DNA of 64,000 nucleotides from positions 620,001 through 684,000 of the forward strand of contig NZ_CP151637.1 in assembly GCF_038397755.1 (NCBI RefSeq). Direction: 5' to 3'. Position numbers and translations under genes: made by a program. Of this stretch, positions 17,072 through 27,014 are shown piece after piece. Within the stretch, counting starts at the first letter, position 1; each line of letters opens with the position of its first letter. Under the pieces are notes generated by a model. It searched no databases. It saw only the letters and a list, made by a program, of their open reading frames with translations, and was not told the origin of the DNA. The stretch comes from Microbacterium sp. LWH7-1.2 (lineage in GTDB: Bacteria; Actinomycetota; Actinomycetes; Actinomycetales; Microbacteriaceae).

Positions 17072-19414
17072 GTGCCGACGCCTCGACCGAGATCCACGTA
17101 CCGCCTCCAGATCCGACCGTCGTTCACCCTCGACGACGCCGCTGCCCTGCAGCAGTACCTGACCGATCTCGGGGCGGACTGGGTGTACTTCTCGCCCATC
17201 CTCACGGCATCGGAGGGCTCGGACCACGGCTACGACGTCGTGGACCCCACCACCGTCGACCCGGCTCGGGGTGGCCGCGGCGCGCTCGAGCGCGCTTCGC
17301 GTGTCTTCCACGACGCGGGGCTCGGCATCCTCGTCGACATCGTCCCGAACCATGTCGGCGTCGCGCGCGCCGAGGAGAACGCCTGGTGGTGGGATGTCCT
17401 CACCCACGGGCCCGCGTCGCGTCACGCGGCCGCATTCGACATCGACTGGGCGTTCGGCGGCGGCAGGGTGCGCCTCCCGGTCCTCGGCGAGGATGTCGGT
17501 GCCGCCGCCTCCTCGGGAGCGCTGCGCGTCGAGGGCGGCGAGCTCCACTACTACGACCACCGGTACCCGCTCGCGCCGGGCAGTGCCGCCGTCGGTGACG
17601 ATGTGCTGGATGTGCACGATCGACAGCATTACGAGCTCATGGACTGGCGGAGAGAGGCGGACGACTTGAACTACCGCCGCTTCTTCGGGGTGTCGAGCCT
17701 GGCAGCGGTGCGGGTCGAAGATCGCGCGGTGTTCGACGAGACCCATGGGGAGGTCGGCAGCTGGTTCGCCGAGGGGCTGGTGGACGGCCTGCGAGTCGAC
17801 CATCCGGACGGCCTGCGCGCCCCCGTCGACTACCTCGAGCGGCTGCAGGAGCTCACGGGCGGCGCATACGTGGTGGTCGAGAAGATCCTCGAGCACGGCG
17901 AGGCGCTCCCGCAGTTCTTCGCCGCCGACGGCACGACGGGCTACGAGACGCTGGCCGACATCGACCGCGTTCTGGTGGATCCGTCCGGCGAGCCGGGACT
18001 GGACACGCTCGACGAGCGGCTGCGCAAGGCATCCGATCTGCCGGCTGCGTTCCCGTGGGCGGAAGTGATAGCCGGCACCAAGCGCGCCATCGGCGAGGGC
18101 ATCCTGCGCTCAGAGGTGCGCCGGCTCGCGCGCGACCTGGGTGCGCCGGACGACCCCGCCACGCAGGACGCGCTCGTCGAGCTGCTGGCACGCTTCCCCG
18201 TGTACCGTTCGTACCTGCCCGCCGGACGCGGGCACCTCGACGAGGCGGCTGCGGCGGCACGGGCGCACCGTCCGGATCTGGCCGGTGCGATCGACGCTGT
18301 TCTGCCGGCCCTTGCCGATCCGCAGCATCCTGCCGCCCTGCGCTTTCAGCAGACGAGCGGCATGGTGATGGCCAAAGGCGTCGAGGACACCGCGTTCTAC
18401 CGCGCGACGCGCCTCGGGACACTGACCGAAGTGGGGGCCGATCCTTCCGTGTTCGCGCTGCCGGTCGACCGCTTCCACGCTGCGCAGGCGGCGCGGCACG
18501 CAGCATGGCCCCATTCCATGACGACGCTGTCGACCCACGACACCAAGCGGGGGGAGGACGTGCGCGCGCGGCTCGCGGTGCTGGCGGAGATCCCGGCCCG
18601 TTGGACGCAGGTCCTCGAAGAGCTGACGGATGCTGCCACCACCGGCCACGGTCCCTTCGACGCGCTGCTGTGGCAGGCGATCGTGGGCGCCTGGCCGGCC
18701 TCGCGGGAGCGCCTGCACGCATACGCCGAGAAGGCTGCACGGGAGGCCGCCGAGGCGACGTCGTGGCTCGCTCCGGACGTGCGGTTCGAGCGTCGCGTGC
18801 ACGCGGTGGTCGACGGCGCCTTCGACGACCCCGACGTCGCTCGGCGGCTGGAGTCGTTCGTGTCGGAGATCGAGGGCGCCGGATGGTCGAACTCCCTTTC
18901 GGCCAAGCTGCTGCAGCTCACGGGACCCGGCGTGCCTGACGTCTACCAGGGGAGCGAGCTCTGGGAGCAGAGCCTGGTCGATCCCGACAATCGTCGCACC
19001 GTGGACTTCGATGAGCGCCGGCGCCTCCTGTCGCTCATCGAGGCGGGAGATCAGCCTGTCGTCGACCGAACCGGCGCGGCGAAGCTGCTCGTCACCGCCC
19101 GCGCCCTGCGGCTGCGCCGAGACCGGCCCGAGCTCTTCACCCGGTACACGGCCATGACGGTCGTCGGCGCCGCGGCGGATCATGCGATCGCCGTCGATCG
19201 TGGCGGTGCGGTGGCGGTGGCCACACGGCTGCCTGTCGGCTTGGCGGCGCGGGGCGAGGGCACTGGTTCACCCTGGGGAGACACGATGCTGCTGCGCCAT
19301 GCGGGGCCCACGACCGACGTGCTGACGGGACGCGTGTACTCCGGCCACGTCCTGCTGGCGGAACTGCTGGACCTCTATCCGGTCGCTCTCCTCGTGGCGG
19401 GGGAGCTCCCGTGA
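17072..19414 (+). CDS. treY: Maltooligosyl trehalose synthase TreY
   Basis: 780 aa from a GTG start 10 bp after glgX, with GAGAGGA upstream. The opening [16 protein letters not shown] and the GH13 residues D243 (GLRVDHPDG), E270 ([11 protein letters not shown]) and D490 (TLSTHDTKR) are those of TreY. It isomerises the reducing-end alpha-1,4 bond of maltooligosaccharides to alpha,alpha-1,1. The end [20 protein letters not shown] is also typical. Its stop overlaps treZ by 4 nt. Confidence 0.96.
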   Translation: MPTPRPRSTYRLQIRPSFTLDDAAALQQYLTDLGADWVYFSPILTASEGSDHGYDVVDPTTVDPARGGRGALERASRVFHDAGLGILVDIVPNHVGVARAEENAWWWDVLTHGPASRHAAAFDIDWAFGGGRVRLPVLGEDVGAAASSGALRVEGGELHYYDHRYPLAPGSAAVGDDVLDVHDRQHYELMDWRREADDLNYRRFFGVSSLAAVRVEDRAVFDETHGEVGSWFAEGLVDGLRVDHPDGLRAPVDYLERLQELTGGAYVVVEKILEHGEALPQFFAADGTTGYETLADIDRVLVDPSGEPGLDTLDERLRKASDLPAAFPWAEVIAGTKRAIGEGILRSEVRRLARDLGAPDDPATQDALVELLARFPVYRSYLPAGRGHLDEAAAAARAHRPDLAGAIDAVLPALADPQHPAALRFQQTSGMVMAKGVEDTAFYRATRLGTLTEVGADPSVFALPVDRFHAAQAARHAAWPHSMTTLSTHDTKRGEDVRARLAVLAEIPARWTQVLEELTDAATTGHGPFDALLWQAIVGAWPASRERLHAYAEKAAREAAEATSWLAPDVRFERRVHAVVDGAFDDPDVARRLESFVSEIEGAGWSNSLSAKLLQLTGPGVPDVYQGSELWEQSLVDPDNRRTVDFDERRRLLSLIEAGDQPVVDRTGAAKLLVTARALRLRRDRPELFTRYTAMTVVGAAADHAIAVDRGGAVAVATRLPVGLAARGEGTGSPWGDTMLLRHAGPTTDVLTGRVYSGHVLLAELLDLYPVALLVAGELP

Positions 19415-21144
19415 CCCCCGAGGTGTGGGCGCCGCGCGCCGGCAGTGTGGCGCTCCGCGTCGCCGGCCACGCTGACGACCGTACGATGACACGCCTCGAG
19501 GGCGGATGGTGGCGCGCCGAGACCGACCTCCAGGACGGAGACGAGTACGGGTTCGTCCTCGACGGCGCAGACCATGCCCGCCCGGATCCGCGCTCGCGCA
19601 GGCAGCCGCGTGGCGTCCACGAACTCAGTGTCGTCTTCGATCCCGCGGCGCACGAGTGGGCGGACGCGGCCTGGACGGGACGCCAGCTCGCGGGCGGAGT
19701 CGTCTATGAGCTGCACGTCGGCACCTTCACACCGGAGGGGACGCTGGATGCTGCGATCGATCGGCTCGGGCACCTCGTGGAGCTGGGCATCGACTTCGTG
19801 GAGCTGCTGCCGGTGAACGGCTTCAACGGCGGACACAACTGGGGCTACGACGGCGTGCTCTGGTACGCCGTGCACGAGCCCTACGGCGGGCCCGCCGCGT
19901 ACCAGCGCTTCGTCGACGCCTGCCATGCCCACGGCATCGGCGTCATCCAGGACGTCGTCTACAACCACCTCGGCCCGAGCGGGAACTATCTGCCCGAGTT
20001 CGGTCCGTACCTGCGTGACGCCGAGTCGAACACCTGGGGCTCGTCCGTCGACCTCGACGAGCCCGAGGTGCGTCGTTTCATCGTCGAGAACGCGCTGATG
20101 TGGCTCCGCGACCATCACGTCGATGGACTTCGCCTCGATGCCGTCCACGCGCTCCAGGACCGCTCGCCCGTCCACATCCTCCAGGAGCTGGCCGAGGCGG
20201 TCGACGCGCTCAGCGCGCATCTCGGGAGGCCGCTCACTCTCATCGCGGAGTCCGACATGAACGACGCCCGGCTGATCGCTGCGCGTGAGGCCGACGGCTA
20301 CGGGCTGACCGCGCAGTGGAGCGATGACTACCACCACGCGCTGCACGTCGCGCTGACGGGCGAGACCGCGGGCTACTACGCCGACTTCGCCCCCCTGGCC
20401 GCTCTCGTCAAGGCCGCGACGCGGGGGTTCTTCCACGACGGCACCTGGTCGTCGTTCCGGGGCCGCGACCACGGGCATCCCATCGATCCCCGCATTCCGG
20501 CATGGCGACTCGTCACGTTCTCACAGGACCACGACCAGATCGGCAATCGCGCGGCGGGGGACCGGCTTTCGCAGACGCTGGACGAGGGCGGTCTCGCGAT
20601 CGCCGCTGTCCTCACCGTCCTCACCCCGTTCACACCGATGCTGTTCATGGGGGAGGAGTGGGCTGCGTCGACCCCCTGGCAGTTCTTCACGTCCCATCCG
20701 GAACCGGAGCTCGGCGAAGCGACCGCGCGCGGACGCAAGGCGGAGTTCGCGGCGATGGGGTGGGACGAGTCGGTGGTGCCCGATCCCCAGGATCCTGAGA
20801 CGTTCCAGCGGTCCAAGTTGCAGTGGGTGGAGAGGGATGCCGGTGTCCACGCCCGGATCCTTGCGCTCTACCGATCCCTCCTCCAGCTCCGCCGGGCGCA
20901 CGCCGACCTGTCGGAACCGCACTTCCGTGCCATCTCGGCCGAAGCGGACGAGGAGCGGCGTTGGTTCCGGCTGCGCCGTGGCACGACCGAGGTCCTGGTG
21001 AACTTCGCCGCCGAGCCGGTCACGGTTCCCGCTCCGGAGACTCCCGACGTGCACCTGGCCACCGACCCACGCGCGTACGTGGTCGACGGGAGGGCCGCGC
21101 TGCCGGCGCGGTCAGCCGTGGTGCTCTCAGACCGAGGTCGGTGA
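19411..21144 (+). CDS. treZ: Maltooligosyltrehalose trehalohydrolase TreZ
   Basis: 577 aa from GTG overlapping the treY stop (GTGA). A CBM48-like start precedes a GH13 barrel with D243 ([10 protein letters not shown]) and E280 (LIAESDMND). It cleaves trehalose from maltooligosyltrehalose. With glgX and treY it forms a three-gene operon for trehalose production from glycogen, a common osmotic and desiccation response; no regulator is seen here. Convergent with map, 2 bp apart. Confidence 0.96.
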   Translation: MTPEVWAPRAGSVALRVAGHADDRTMTRLEGGWWRAETDLQDGDEYGFVLDGADHARPDPRSRRQPRGVHELSVVFDPAAHEWADAAWTGRQLAGGVVYELHVGTFTPEGTLDAAIDRLGHLVELGIDFVELLPVNGFNGGHNWGYDGVLWYAVHEPYGGPAAYQRFVDACHAHGIGVIQDVVYNHLGPSGNYLPEFGPYLRDAESNTWGSSVDLDEPEVRRFIVENALMWLRDHHVDGLRLDAVHALQDRSPVHILQELAEAVDALSAHLGRPLTLIAESDMNDARLIAAREADGYGLTAQWSDDYHHALHVALTGETAGYYADFAPLAALVKAATRGFFHDGTWSSFRGRDHGHPIDPRIPAWRLVTFSQDHDQIGNRAAGDRLSQTLDEGGLAIAAVLTVLTPFTPMLFMGEEWAASTPWQFFTSHPEPELGEATARGRKAEFAAMGWDESVVPDPQDPETFQRSKLQWVERDAGVHARILALYRSLLQLRRAHADLSEPHFRAISAEADEERRWFRLRRGTTEVLVNFAAEPVTVPAPETPDVHLATDPRAYVVDGRAALPARSAVVLSDRGR

Positions 21145-21146
21145 GA

Positions 21147-21929
21147 TCAGGCGACGCCGAGCCACGAGCGGTCGGTGAGGACGATCGGGCCGTCCTCGGT
21201 GATCGCGACGGTGTGCTCGGAGTGAGCGCCGCGGGAGCCGTCGGCGGATCGGAGCGTCCAGCCGTCGGGGTCGGTGACGAGTTCGTCGGTCGTCTCGAGG
21301 AACCACGGCTCCAGTGCGAGGACGAGGCCCGCGCGGAGAGGGTAGCCGCGGCCTGCCTTGCCGTCGTTCGCGACGTGCGGATCGCCGTGCATCTCCCGCC
21401 CCACGCCGTGGCCGCCGAAGTCGGTGTTGATCGAGTAGCCGTCGGCGTGGGCGATCGCGGCGATCGACGCCGAGATGTCGCCGATGCGATTTCCCACCGT
21501 CGCCGCGCCGATGGCGGCGGCCAGCGCGCGCTCGGTGGTGTCGATGAGCGAGAGGTCCTCGTCGCGCGGTGTGCCGACGACGAACGAGACCGCCGAGTCA
21601 GCGACCCAGCCGTCCACCGACACGGCGAAGTCGAGCGAGACGAGGTCGCCGTCGCGCAGGGCGTAGTCGAAGGGGAGGCCGTGCAGCACCGCATCGTTGA
21701 CGGACGTGCAGATGACCTTCCCGAACGGGCGGGCTCCGAACGACGGGTGGTAGTCGATGTAGCAGGACTCGGCCCCGGCGCGGCGGATGAGGTCGTGCGC
21801 GCGACGGTCGATCGCGAGGAGGTTCGTACCCACCTTGGTCTCGTCGCGCAGCGTCGCGAGGGTCTCGGCGACGAATCGCCCGGCGGGCTTCATCGCCTCG
21901 ATCTCGGCAGGCGTGCGCAACTCGATCAT
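21147..21929 (-). CDS. map: Methionine aminopeptidase, type I
   Basis: 260 aa. The ATG has GAGAGGA eight bases upstream; the longer open frame is antisense noise. The pita-bread metallopeptidase residues are seen in order: D in SLDFAVSVDGWVADSAVSF, H in GGHGVGREMHGDPHV, E in LALEPWF and E in GAHSEHTVAI. It removes the N-terminal Met from new proteins. It stands alone and is divergent from the next membrane-protein gene. Confidence 0.96.
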   Translation of the reverse strand: MIELRTPAEIEAMKPAGRFVAETLATLRDETKVGTNLLAIDRRAHDLIRRAGAESCYIDYHPSFGARPFGKVICTSVNDAVLHGLPFDYALRDGDLVSLDFAVSVDGWVADSAVSFVVGTPRDEDLSLIDTTERALAAAIGAATVGNRIGDISASIAAIAHADGYSINTDFGGHGVGREMHGDPHVANDGKAGRGYPLRAGLVLALEPWFLETTDELVTDPDGWTLRSADGSRGAHSEHTVAITEDGPIVLTDRSWLGVA

Positions 21930-22034
21930 GTGGGGGATCCTCTCGTTCCCCTCCATTCTGTCTGACCAGTCGGCGCGGGGCTGGGAGGATGCTCCGCGGC
22001 ACGCGGAAGCGGACCACGGGGTCGTCCGCGGGCG

Positions 22035-22040
22035 TAGCAT
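22035..22040 (+). promoter_or_regulatory. Leaderless -10 element (TAGCAT)
   Basis: TAGCAT ends 7 nt before the ATG at 22048, so the mRNA would begin at the start codon. Confidence 0.45.
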
Positions 22041-22047
22041 CAGTGGC

Positions 22048-22542
22048 ATGTGGCTGCGTCGCGCATTCTTCGGCTGGCTGATACCGGCCGCCTTCCTGCT
22101 GCCGCTGTGGCTCCTCGTCGGATGGGCCGTGTTCAACGCCGGCGGATGGGCGTTCCTGTGGGTGCTGTTCCTCGCCATACCGGGCGTGTTCCTGTGGCAG
22201 CTCCTGCTCACGCTCCTGGTGCGTGCCCGGGGAACGGTTCGCGCGCACCGCGCGGTCTCCTGGTGGGACGTGCTGGGCTTCACGGTCTGGCACCTCCTCG
22301 TGATCTCCCTCGGCTTCTTCGCAGAAGCGTGGTGGGCGCCCGTGATGGTCGTCGCGATCCTCGCCGGCGTCGGCCTGTTCTGGCTCGAGCTGTGGCAGCT
22401 GTGGAGTGAGGCGCGACCATCGCGGTTCGTCCTGCACAGCTCGGACGGGGTCGCGTACATCCCGGCCCAGGCGGACGCGCCCGAGGCGGCTCCGCGCGAG
22501 GTCATCGTCATCACGGAGAAGCAGACGCCGCCCGCGAGCTGA
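22048..22542 (+). CDS. Small integral membrane protein, unknown function
   Basis: 164 aa, with the start fixed by the TAGCAT box 7 nt upstream. Residues 1-130 contain about four hydrophobic Trp/Leu-rich helices (for example IPAAFLLPLWLLVGWAVFN and ISLGFFAEAWWAPVMVVAI), and the last ~40 residues form a soluble tail. No enzyme motif is visible and I do not recognise the family. It lies between map and rplS and could be carried along with the rplS cluster. Confidence 0.75.
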   Translation: MWLRRAFFGWLIPAAFLLPLWLLVGWAVFNAGGWAFLWVLFLAIPGVFLWQLLLTLLVRARGTVRAHRAVSWWDVLGFTVWHLLVISLGFFAEAWWAPVMVVAILAGVGLFWLELWQLWSEARPSRFVLHSSDGVAYIPAQADAPEAAPREVIVITEKQTPPAS

Positions 22543-22551
22543 CGCGTTTGG

Positions 22552-22710
22552 CCGGGTGCGCCATCCATGGCAGAATAGATCTTTGTGCCCTGACCGGTTC
22601 TGCCTCAGGGGAATCAGCTGGACGGCTTCACGCCGGAGGCCTGCGGCACGCTCTAGTCCTTTACCATCCTTCCCGCGGTCGACCTGTGGCGGCCGCAGAG
22701 AGAGACGATC
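22552..22710 (+). promoter_or_regulatory. rplS promoter and leader
   Basis: CAGAAT (22571-22576) in the string TGGCAGAATAGA equals the rpsP -10 region; TTTGGC 18 bp upstream is a possible -35. The ~128-nt leader can form a CCCTGA/TCAGGG hairpin soon after its start. A role in autoregulation is possible but unproven. Confidence 0.45.
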
Positions 22711-23061
22711 ATGCAGATCCTCGACGCCGTCGACGCGGCTTCGCTCCGCTCCGACATCCCCGCGTTCAACGCCGGCGACACCGTGAAGGTGCACGTCAAC
22801 ATCACCGAGGGCAACCGCTCGCGTATCCAGGTCTTCCAGGGCGTCGTCATCGGCCGCTCGGGCGACGGCGTGCGCGAGACCTTCACGGTCCGCAAGATCA
22901 GCTTCCAGGTCGGCGTCGAGCGCACCTTCCCGGTGCACTCCCCGGTCATCGACCACATCGAGGTCGTGACCCGCGGTGACGTGCGTCGCGCGAAGCTGTA
23001 CTACCTGCGCAACCTCCGTGGCAAGAAGGCCAAGATCAAGGAGAAGCGCGAGAGCAACTGA
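22711..23061 (+). CDS. rplS: 50S ribosomal protein L19
   Basis: 116 aa. [32 protein letters not shown] and the end [20 protein letters not shown] are diagnostic L19 motifs. L19 sits at the 30S-50S interface. It has its own promoter and a terminator hairpin right after the gene, so it forms a single-gene unit here rather than following trmD. Confidence 0.98.
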   Translation: MQILDAVDAASLRSDIPAFNAGDTVKVHVNITEGNRSRIQVFQGVVIGRSGDGVRETFTVRKISFQVGVERTFPVHSPVIDHIEVVTRGDVRRAKLYYLRNLRGKKAKIKEKRESN

Positions 23062-23083
23062 CGCTCCTCCCGCAGCGTTTTTC

Positions 23084-23118
23084 ACGAAGCCCCGGACCAT
23101 ATACGTCCGGGGCTTCGT
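23084..23118 (+). terminator. rplS terminator
   Basis: Perfect 14-bp arms (ACGAAGCCCCGGAC and its complement) around a 7-base loop, 23 bases after the rplS stop. The T-tract is weak. A TTTTT run comes just before the left arm. Confidence 0.8.
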
Positions 23119-23194
23119 CGTACTCCGGAAGGGCCGGAGTGTGCGACCCTTGAAGGCGGGGTCGCCGCGACCGTCGGCACCCGCGAAGGAACTC

Positions 23195-23971
23195 ATGACG
23201 ACCGAGAAGTCGGCTCCGGCCGAGCCGGCGCCCGGCCCTGAGCCCGCCGCGACCATACAGCCGCGTCGTCGGGGCTGGCTGGTGTTCCTGCGCGACGTGG
23301 TCGTGATCATCTTGATCGCGGTGCTCGTCTCCCTCGTCGTCAAGACGTTCCTCGTGCGGTCGTTCTATATCCCCTCGGGATCCATGGAGGACACCCTCCA
23401 CATCAAGGACCGCATCCTCGTCGACGAGATCACCCCGCGGTTCGGCGCTTACGAGCGCGGCGACATCGTGGTCTTCCAGGATCCAGGAGGCTGGCTTCCT
23501 CCCAGCACCGATCCCGCGCGTCCGCCCCTCGTCGAGGGCGTGGAGTGGGTGCTGTCTCTCGTCGGCTTGGCGGCGCCCGACAGCGACGACCATCTCGTCA
23601 AGCGCATCATCGGCCTGCCCGGCGACCACGTCGTGTGCTGCAACGCCATCGGGCAGATCACGGTCAACGACGTGCCGATCGACGAGACCGTCTACCTGAA
23701 GCTTCCCGCGGGCGAGACCGCGGCGTCGGGCGACTCCTTCGACGTGACGGTCCCCGTCGGCAGTCTCTGGGTGCTCGGCGACAACCGCTACCGCTCGAAG
23801 GACTCGCGATACAACACCGACCAGCCGGGCAAGGGCTTCGTCCCGATCGACAACCTCGTCGGCCGCGCGTTCCTCGTGACGTGGCCATTCGACCGCTTCG
23901 GGCTCCTCGACTTCCACCACGACGTGTTCGCCGGGGTTCCCGACGCGGAGCCGGAGGGCGGCGGGCAGTGA
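23195..23971 (+). CDS. lepB: Signal peptidase I
   Basis: 258 aa; the ATG follows GAAGGA by 4 bases. One membrane helix (DVVVIILIAVLVSLVVKTFL, residues ~30-52) is followed by the catalytic serine S63 (IPSGSMEDTL) and lysine K136 (HLVKRIIGLPGD), plus the GDNRYRSKDSR box. It cleaves signal peptides of secreted proteins on the outer face of the membrane. Its stop overlaps rnhB by 4 nt. Confidence 0.96.
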   Translation: MTTEKSAPAEPAPGPEPAATIQPRRRGWLVFLRDVVVIILIAVLVSLVVKTFLVRSFYIPSGSMEDTLHIKDRILVDEITPRFGAYERGDIVVFQDPGGWLPPSTDPARPPLVEGVEWVLSLVGLAAPDSDDHLVKRIIGLPGDHVVCCNAIGQITVNDVPIDETVYLKLPAGETAASGDSFDVTVPVGSLWVLGDNRYRSKDSRYNTDQPGKGFVPIDNLVGRAFLVTWPFDRFGLLDFHHDVFAGVPDAEPEGGGQ

Positions 23972-24627
23972 CCGTCGCCGAGCCCCGCCTGACGCTCGAG
24001 CGCCGGCTCCTGCGCGAGCACACGCTCGTCATCGCGTGCGACGAGGTGGGGCGAGGAGCGCTGGCGGGGCCGGTCGCGGTCGGCGCGGCGGTCGTCGACG
24101 CCCCGCGATCGCGCAAGCGCATCCCACAGGGCCTGCGCGACTCGAAGCTGGTGCCGGAGCTCCGACGCGCCGACGTCGCGGCGCGCGCCGCGTCGTGGGT
24201 CGCCGCCAGCGCCGTCGGGTGGGCGAGCTCCCAGGAGATCGACGAGATCGGCATCATCCGCGCCCTCGGGCTCGCCTCGATCCGAGCGATCGCGGACCTC
24301 CGCGCGCACGGCGTCGTGCCGGAGGACGCCATCGTGATCCTCGACGGCAACTACGACTACATCCGTCCTGCCGGGGAATGGGGCCTCACGGTGCGTCCGG
24401 TGATCAAGGCCGACCGCGATTGCGCATCGGCGGCCGCAGCATCCGTCATCGCCAAGGTCGCGCGCGACCGCCTCATGACGGAGCTGCATGACGAGCTTCC
24501 CGCGTACAACTGGGCACGCAACAAGGGATACGCGAGCCCGGACCATCGCGAAGCGATCCGTGAGCACGGCATCAGCCGGCATCACCGCGCGTCGTGGTCG
24601 ATCGCCGACGCACCGACGCTGTTCTGA
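23968..24627 (+). CDS. rnhB: Ribonuclease HII
   Basis: 219 aa from GTG overlapping lepB. ACDEVGRGALAGPVAVGAA holds the first catalytic Asp-Glu pair, and KADRDCASAAAASVIAKVARD the later Asp. It nicks RNA in RNA-DNA hybrids and removes single ribonucleotides. The gene carries one exact copy of the dispersed 15-base word (24432-24446). Confidence 0.96.
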   Translation: MTVAEPRLTLERRLLREHTLVIACDEVGRGALAGPVAVGAAVVDAPRSRKRIPQGLRDSKLVPELRRADVAARAASWVAASAVGWASSQEIDEIGIIRALGLASIRAIADLRAHGVVPEDAIVILDGNYDYIRPAGEWGLTVRPVIKADRDCASAAAASVIAKVARDRLMTELHDELPAYNWARNKGYASPDHREAIREHGISRHHRASWSIADAPTLF

Positions 24628-24689
24628 GCGTTCGCCACCCGCGGACCCGGACTCCGGGCATACGCTCGCGCCCATAGGATGGGATCACC

Positions 24690-25013
24690 ATGGATGACGA
24701 GGTCTTCGAAGACTACGACCGCGAGCTCGAACTTGCTCTGTACCGCGAGTACCGCGATGTCGTCTCGCAGTTCCAGTACGTGATCGAGACGGAGCGGCGC
24801 TTCTACCTCGCGAACGAGGTCAACGTCGTGCGCCGCGACACCGAGCACGACTTCTACTTCGAGATCTCGATGTCCGACGTCTGGGTCTGGGACATTTACC
24901 GCGCCGACCGCTTCGTGAAGGCAGTCCGAGTGCTGACGTTCAAGGACGTCAACGTCGAGGAGCTCTCGCGACGCGATTTCCACCTGCCGGAGGAGCTCTC
25001 GCTCGACACCTGA
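24690..25013 (+). CDS. DUF2469 conserved actinobacterial protein
   Basis: 107 aa, acidic, opening MDDEVFEDYDRELELALYRE. This family is found between rnhB and yraN across actinobacteria and has no established function. Two sequence-rich stretches (YVIETERRFYLANEVNVV and FYFEISMSDVWVWDIYR) suggest a compact alpha/beta domain with many aromatics. A -10-like TAGGAT lies 9 nt before the ATG, so a short or absent leader is likely. Confidence 0.9.
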   Translation: MDDEVFEDYDRELELALYREYRDVVSQFQYVIETERRFYLANEVNVVRRDTEHDFYFEISMSDVWVWDIYRADRFVKAVRVLTFKDVNVEELSRRDFHLPEELSLDT

Positions 25014-25125
25014 GCGGGCGCGCCGCCTCCTCCCCAGGCCTCTCGTTCCGGGACTCCGACCGAGTTCTGAACGGATGCCGCGACCTCGCGCCCGCGCGGA
25101 TGCCCGCGCGCGCGACGATGCCGGA

Positions 25126-25494
25126 ATGGCAGATAAAGACGTTCTCGGGCGCGCGGGCGAGGAACGCGCCGCCCGGTACTTCGAGGCGCAGGGTTTCACC
25201 GTCCTCGCCCGCAACTGGCGATGCCGGGACGGCGAGATCGACCTCGTGGTCGGCGACCGGTCCGCGGTCGTCGTCGTCGAGGTGAAGACGCGCAGGGGCG
25301 AGGAGTTCGGGCATCCGTTCGAGGCGATCGACGCACGCAAGCGCGGCCGGCTCTGGCGACTCACGATCGCGTGGGCGAGCGCGCACCGCGAGCTCGTCCA
25401 AGGACGGCGGCTGCGGATCGACGCGATCGGCATCGTGGGCGTCGACCCCCGCACGGCGCGCCTGGAGCACCTCGTCGACGTGGAGGTGCCGTGA
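25126..25494 (+). CDS. yraN: YraN-family predicted endonuclease (UPF0102)
   Basis: 122 aa; start set by GACGAT 6 nt upstream and by family length. The fold is restriction-endonuclease-like, with E in LGRAGEERAARYFE and the D...ExK core in GEIDLVVGD and VVVVEVKTRRG. The role is unknown, but neighbours comM and dprA point to DNA processing or uptake. Overlaps comM by 4 nt. Confidence 0.9.
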   Translation: MADKDVLGRAGEERAARYFEAQGFTVLARNWRCRDGEIDLVVGDRSAVVVVEVKTRRGEEFGHPFEAIDARKRGRLWRLTIAWASAHRELVQGRRLRIDAIGIVGVDPRTARLEHLVDVEVP

Positions 25495-27014
25495 AGGTCG
25501 CGCGCACGTGGGCCGTCGCCCTCGTCGGCGCCGAGGGCGAGTGCGTCGAGGTCGAAGCGGACCTCTCGAACCAGCAGCCGGACTTCCGCATCATCGGGCT
25601 TCCCGACAAAGCGCTCGGCGAATCGGTCCAGCGCGTGCACAACGCCTGCGCGAACAGCGGCACGCCGCTCACGCGGCGACGCCTCACGGTGAACCTTTCG
25701 CCCGCGAGCCTGCCCAAGCACGGGTCCGGATTCGACGTCGCCATCGCGGTCGCGTCCCTTGCCACCGAGACCTCCATGGACGCGGGCTCGGTGGCGTCCG
25801 CGGTCCACATCGGAGAGCTCGGGCTCGACGGCCGACTCCGGCCCGTGCCGGGGGTCCTTCCGGCGGTGGTCGCGGCGCGGCGGGCGGGGCATCGCCGCGT
25901 CGTCGTGCCGCACGCCAACGGTCCCGAGGCGGCGCTCGTCGAGGGCGTCGAGGTGCTCGCCGCCGTCAGTCTCTCGCAGGTGATCGCGTGGCACGGCGGT
26001 GACGTCGAGGTCGCCGATGTCGATCCGGTGGCATTGCCGGACGATGAGGACGCGCCCGAACCCGCCCTCGATCTCGCTGAGGTGATCGGGCAGCGCGATG
26101 CCGTGGAGGCGCTGGTCGTCGCCGCCGCCGGCGGCCATCATCTGCTGATGTGCGGACCGCCGGGCGCGGGCAAGACGATGCTCGCCCGGCGGCTGCCCGG
26201 TATCCTCCCCGAACTCGACGATCGTGCGGCGCTGGTGGCGGCCTCGATGCGGAGCCTCGCGGGTTCACGGGTCGTAGAACTGTCGCGCACCCCGCCGTTC
26301 GTCGCGCCGCACCACAGTGCGAGCGTGGCCGCCCTGGTGGGCGGCGGCACGCGGGTGGTGCGTCCCGGCGCGATCGCGCGTGCGAGCGAGGGCGTGCTGT
26401 TCCTCGACGAGGCGGGGGAGTTCGCCGCGAGCGCGCTCGACGCGCTCCGGCAGCCGCTCGAGTCCGGCGCGATCACGATCGACCGTGCGGGCGCCCACGC
26501 CGAGTATCCCGCGCGGTTCCAGCTCGTTCTCGCCACCAACCCCTGTCCGTGCGGCGACTACGGCATCCGGGGCGGCACCTGCACGTGCCCGCCGGCGGCG
26601 ATCCGTCGCTACCTCGGCCGGCTGTCGGGGCCGCTCCTGGATCGCATGGACATCGAGCTGACCTTGACGCGCGTCGGCGTCGCGCAGCGGGGCACGGGGC
26701 CGACCGTCTCGACCGCGACCGCTCGGGAGCAGGTCGCCGATGCGCGGGCACGCGCGCGCCATCGCCTCGCCGATACGCCGTGGACAGTGAACGCCGACGT
26801 GCCCGGCACGTGGCTGCGCGAGGGCCCTGCCGCGCCGTCCCCGGTCGTGCGACGTCCGCTCGACGCGGCCCTGCACCGCGGCGCGCTCACTCTGCGCGGG
26901 TACGACAGGGTGCTGCGCGTCGCGTGGTCGCTCGCCGACATCGAGGGGCGCGGCCGGCTCGGGGCGGAGCACGTCGGCCGCGCGCTCTACCTGAAGAAGG
27001 GGATCGCGCTGTGA
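25491..27014 (+). CDS. comM: ComM/YifB AAA+ ATPase, Mg-chelatase-like
   Basis: 507 aa from GTG overlapping yraN. A Lon-like N-terminal domain (residues 1-180) is followed by a Mg-chelatase AAA+ module with Walker A GPPGAGKTMLARRLPG and Walker B VLFLDEAGEF. A four-cysteine stretch (PCPCGDYG...CTCPP) lies in the module. In Vibrio and Haemophilus the family promotes branch migration during transformation; in actinobacteria it is conserved next to dprA, with unproven function. Overlaps dprA by 4 nt. Confidence 0.95.
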   Translation: MKVARTWAVALVGAEGECVEVEADLSNQQPDFRIIGLPDKALGESVQRVHNACANSGTPLTRRRLTVNLSPASLPKHGSGFDVAIAVASLATETSMDAGSVASAVHIGELGLDGRLRPVPGVLPAVVAARRAGHRRVVVPHANGPEAALVEGVEVLAAVSLSQVIAWHGGDVEVADVDPVALPDDEDAPEPALDLAEVIGQRDAVEALVVAAAGGHHLLMCGPPGAGKTMLARRLPGILPELDDRAALVAASMRSLAGSRVVELSRTPPFVAPHHSASVAALVGGGTRVVRPGAIARASEGVLFLDEAGEFAASALDALRQPLESGAITIDRAGAHAEYPARFQLVLATNPCPCGDYGIRGGTCTCPPAAIRRYLGRLSGPLLDRMDIELTLTRVGVAQRGTGPTVSTATAREQVADARARARHRLADTPWTVNADVPGTWLREGPAAPSPVVRRPLDAALHRGALTLRGYDRVLRVAWSLADIEGRGRLGAEHVGRALYLKKGIAL

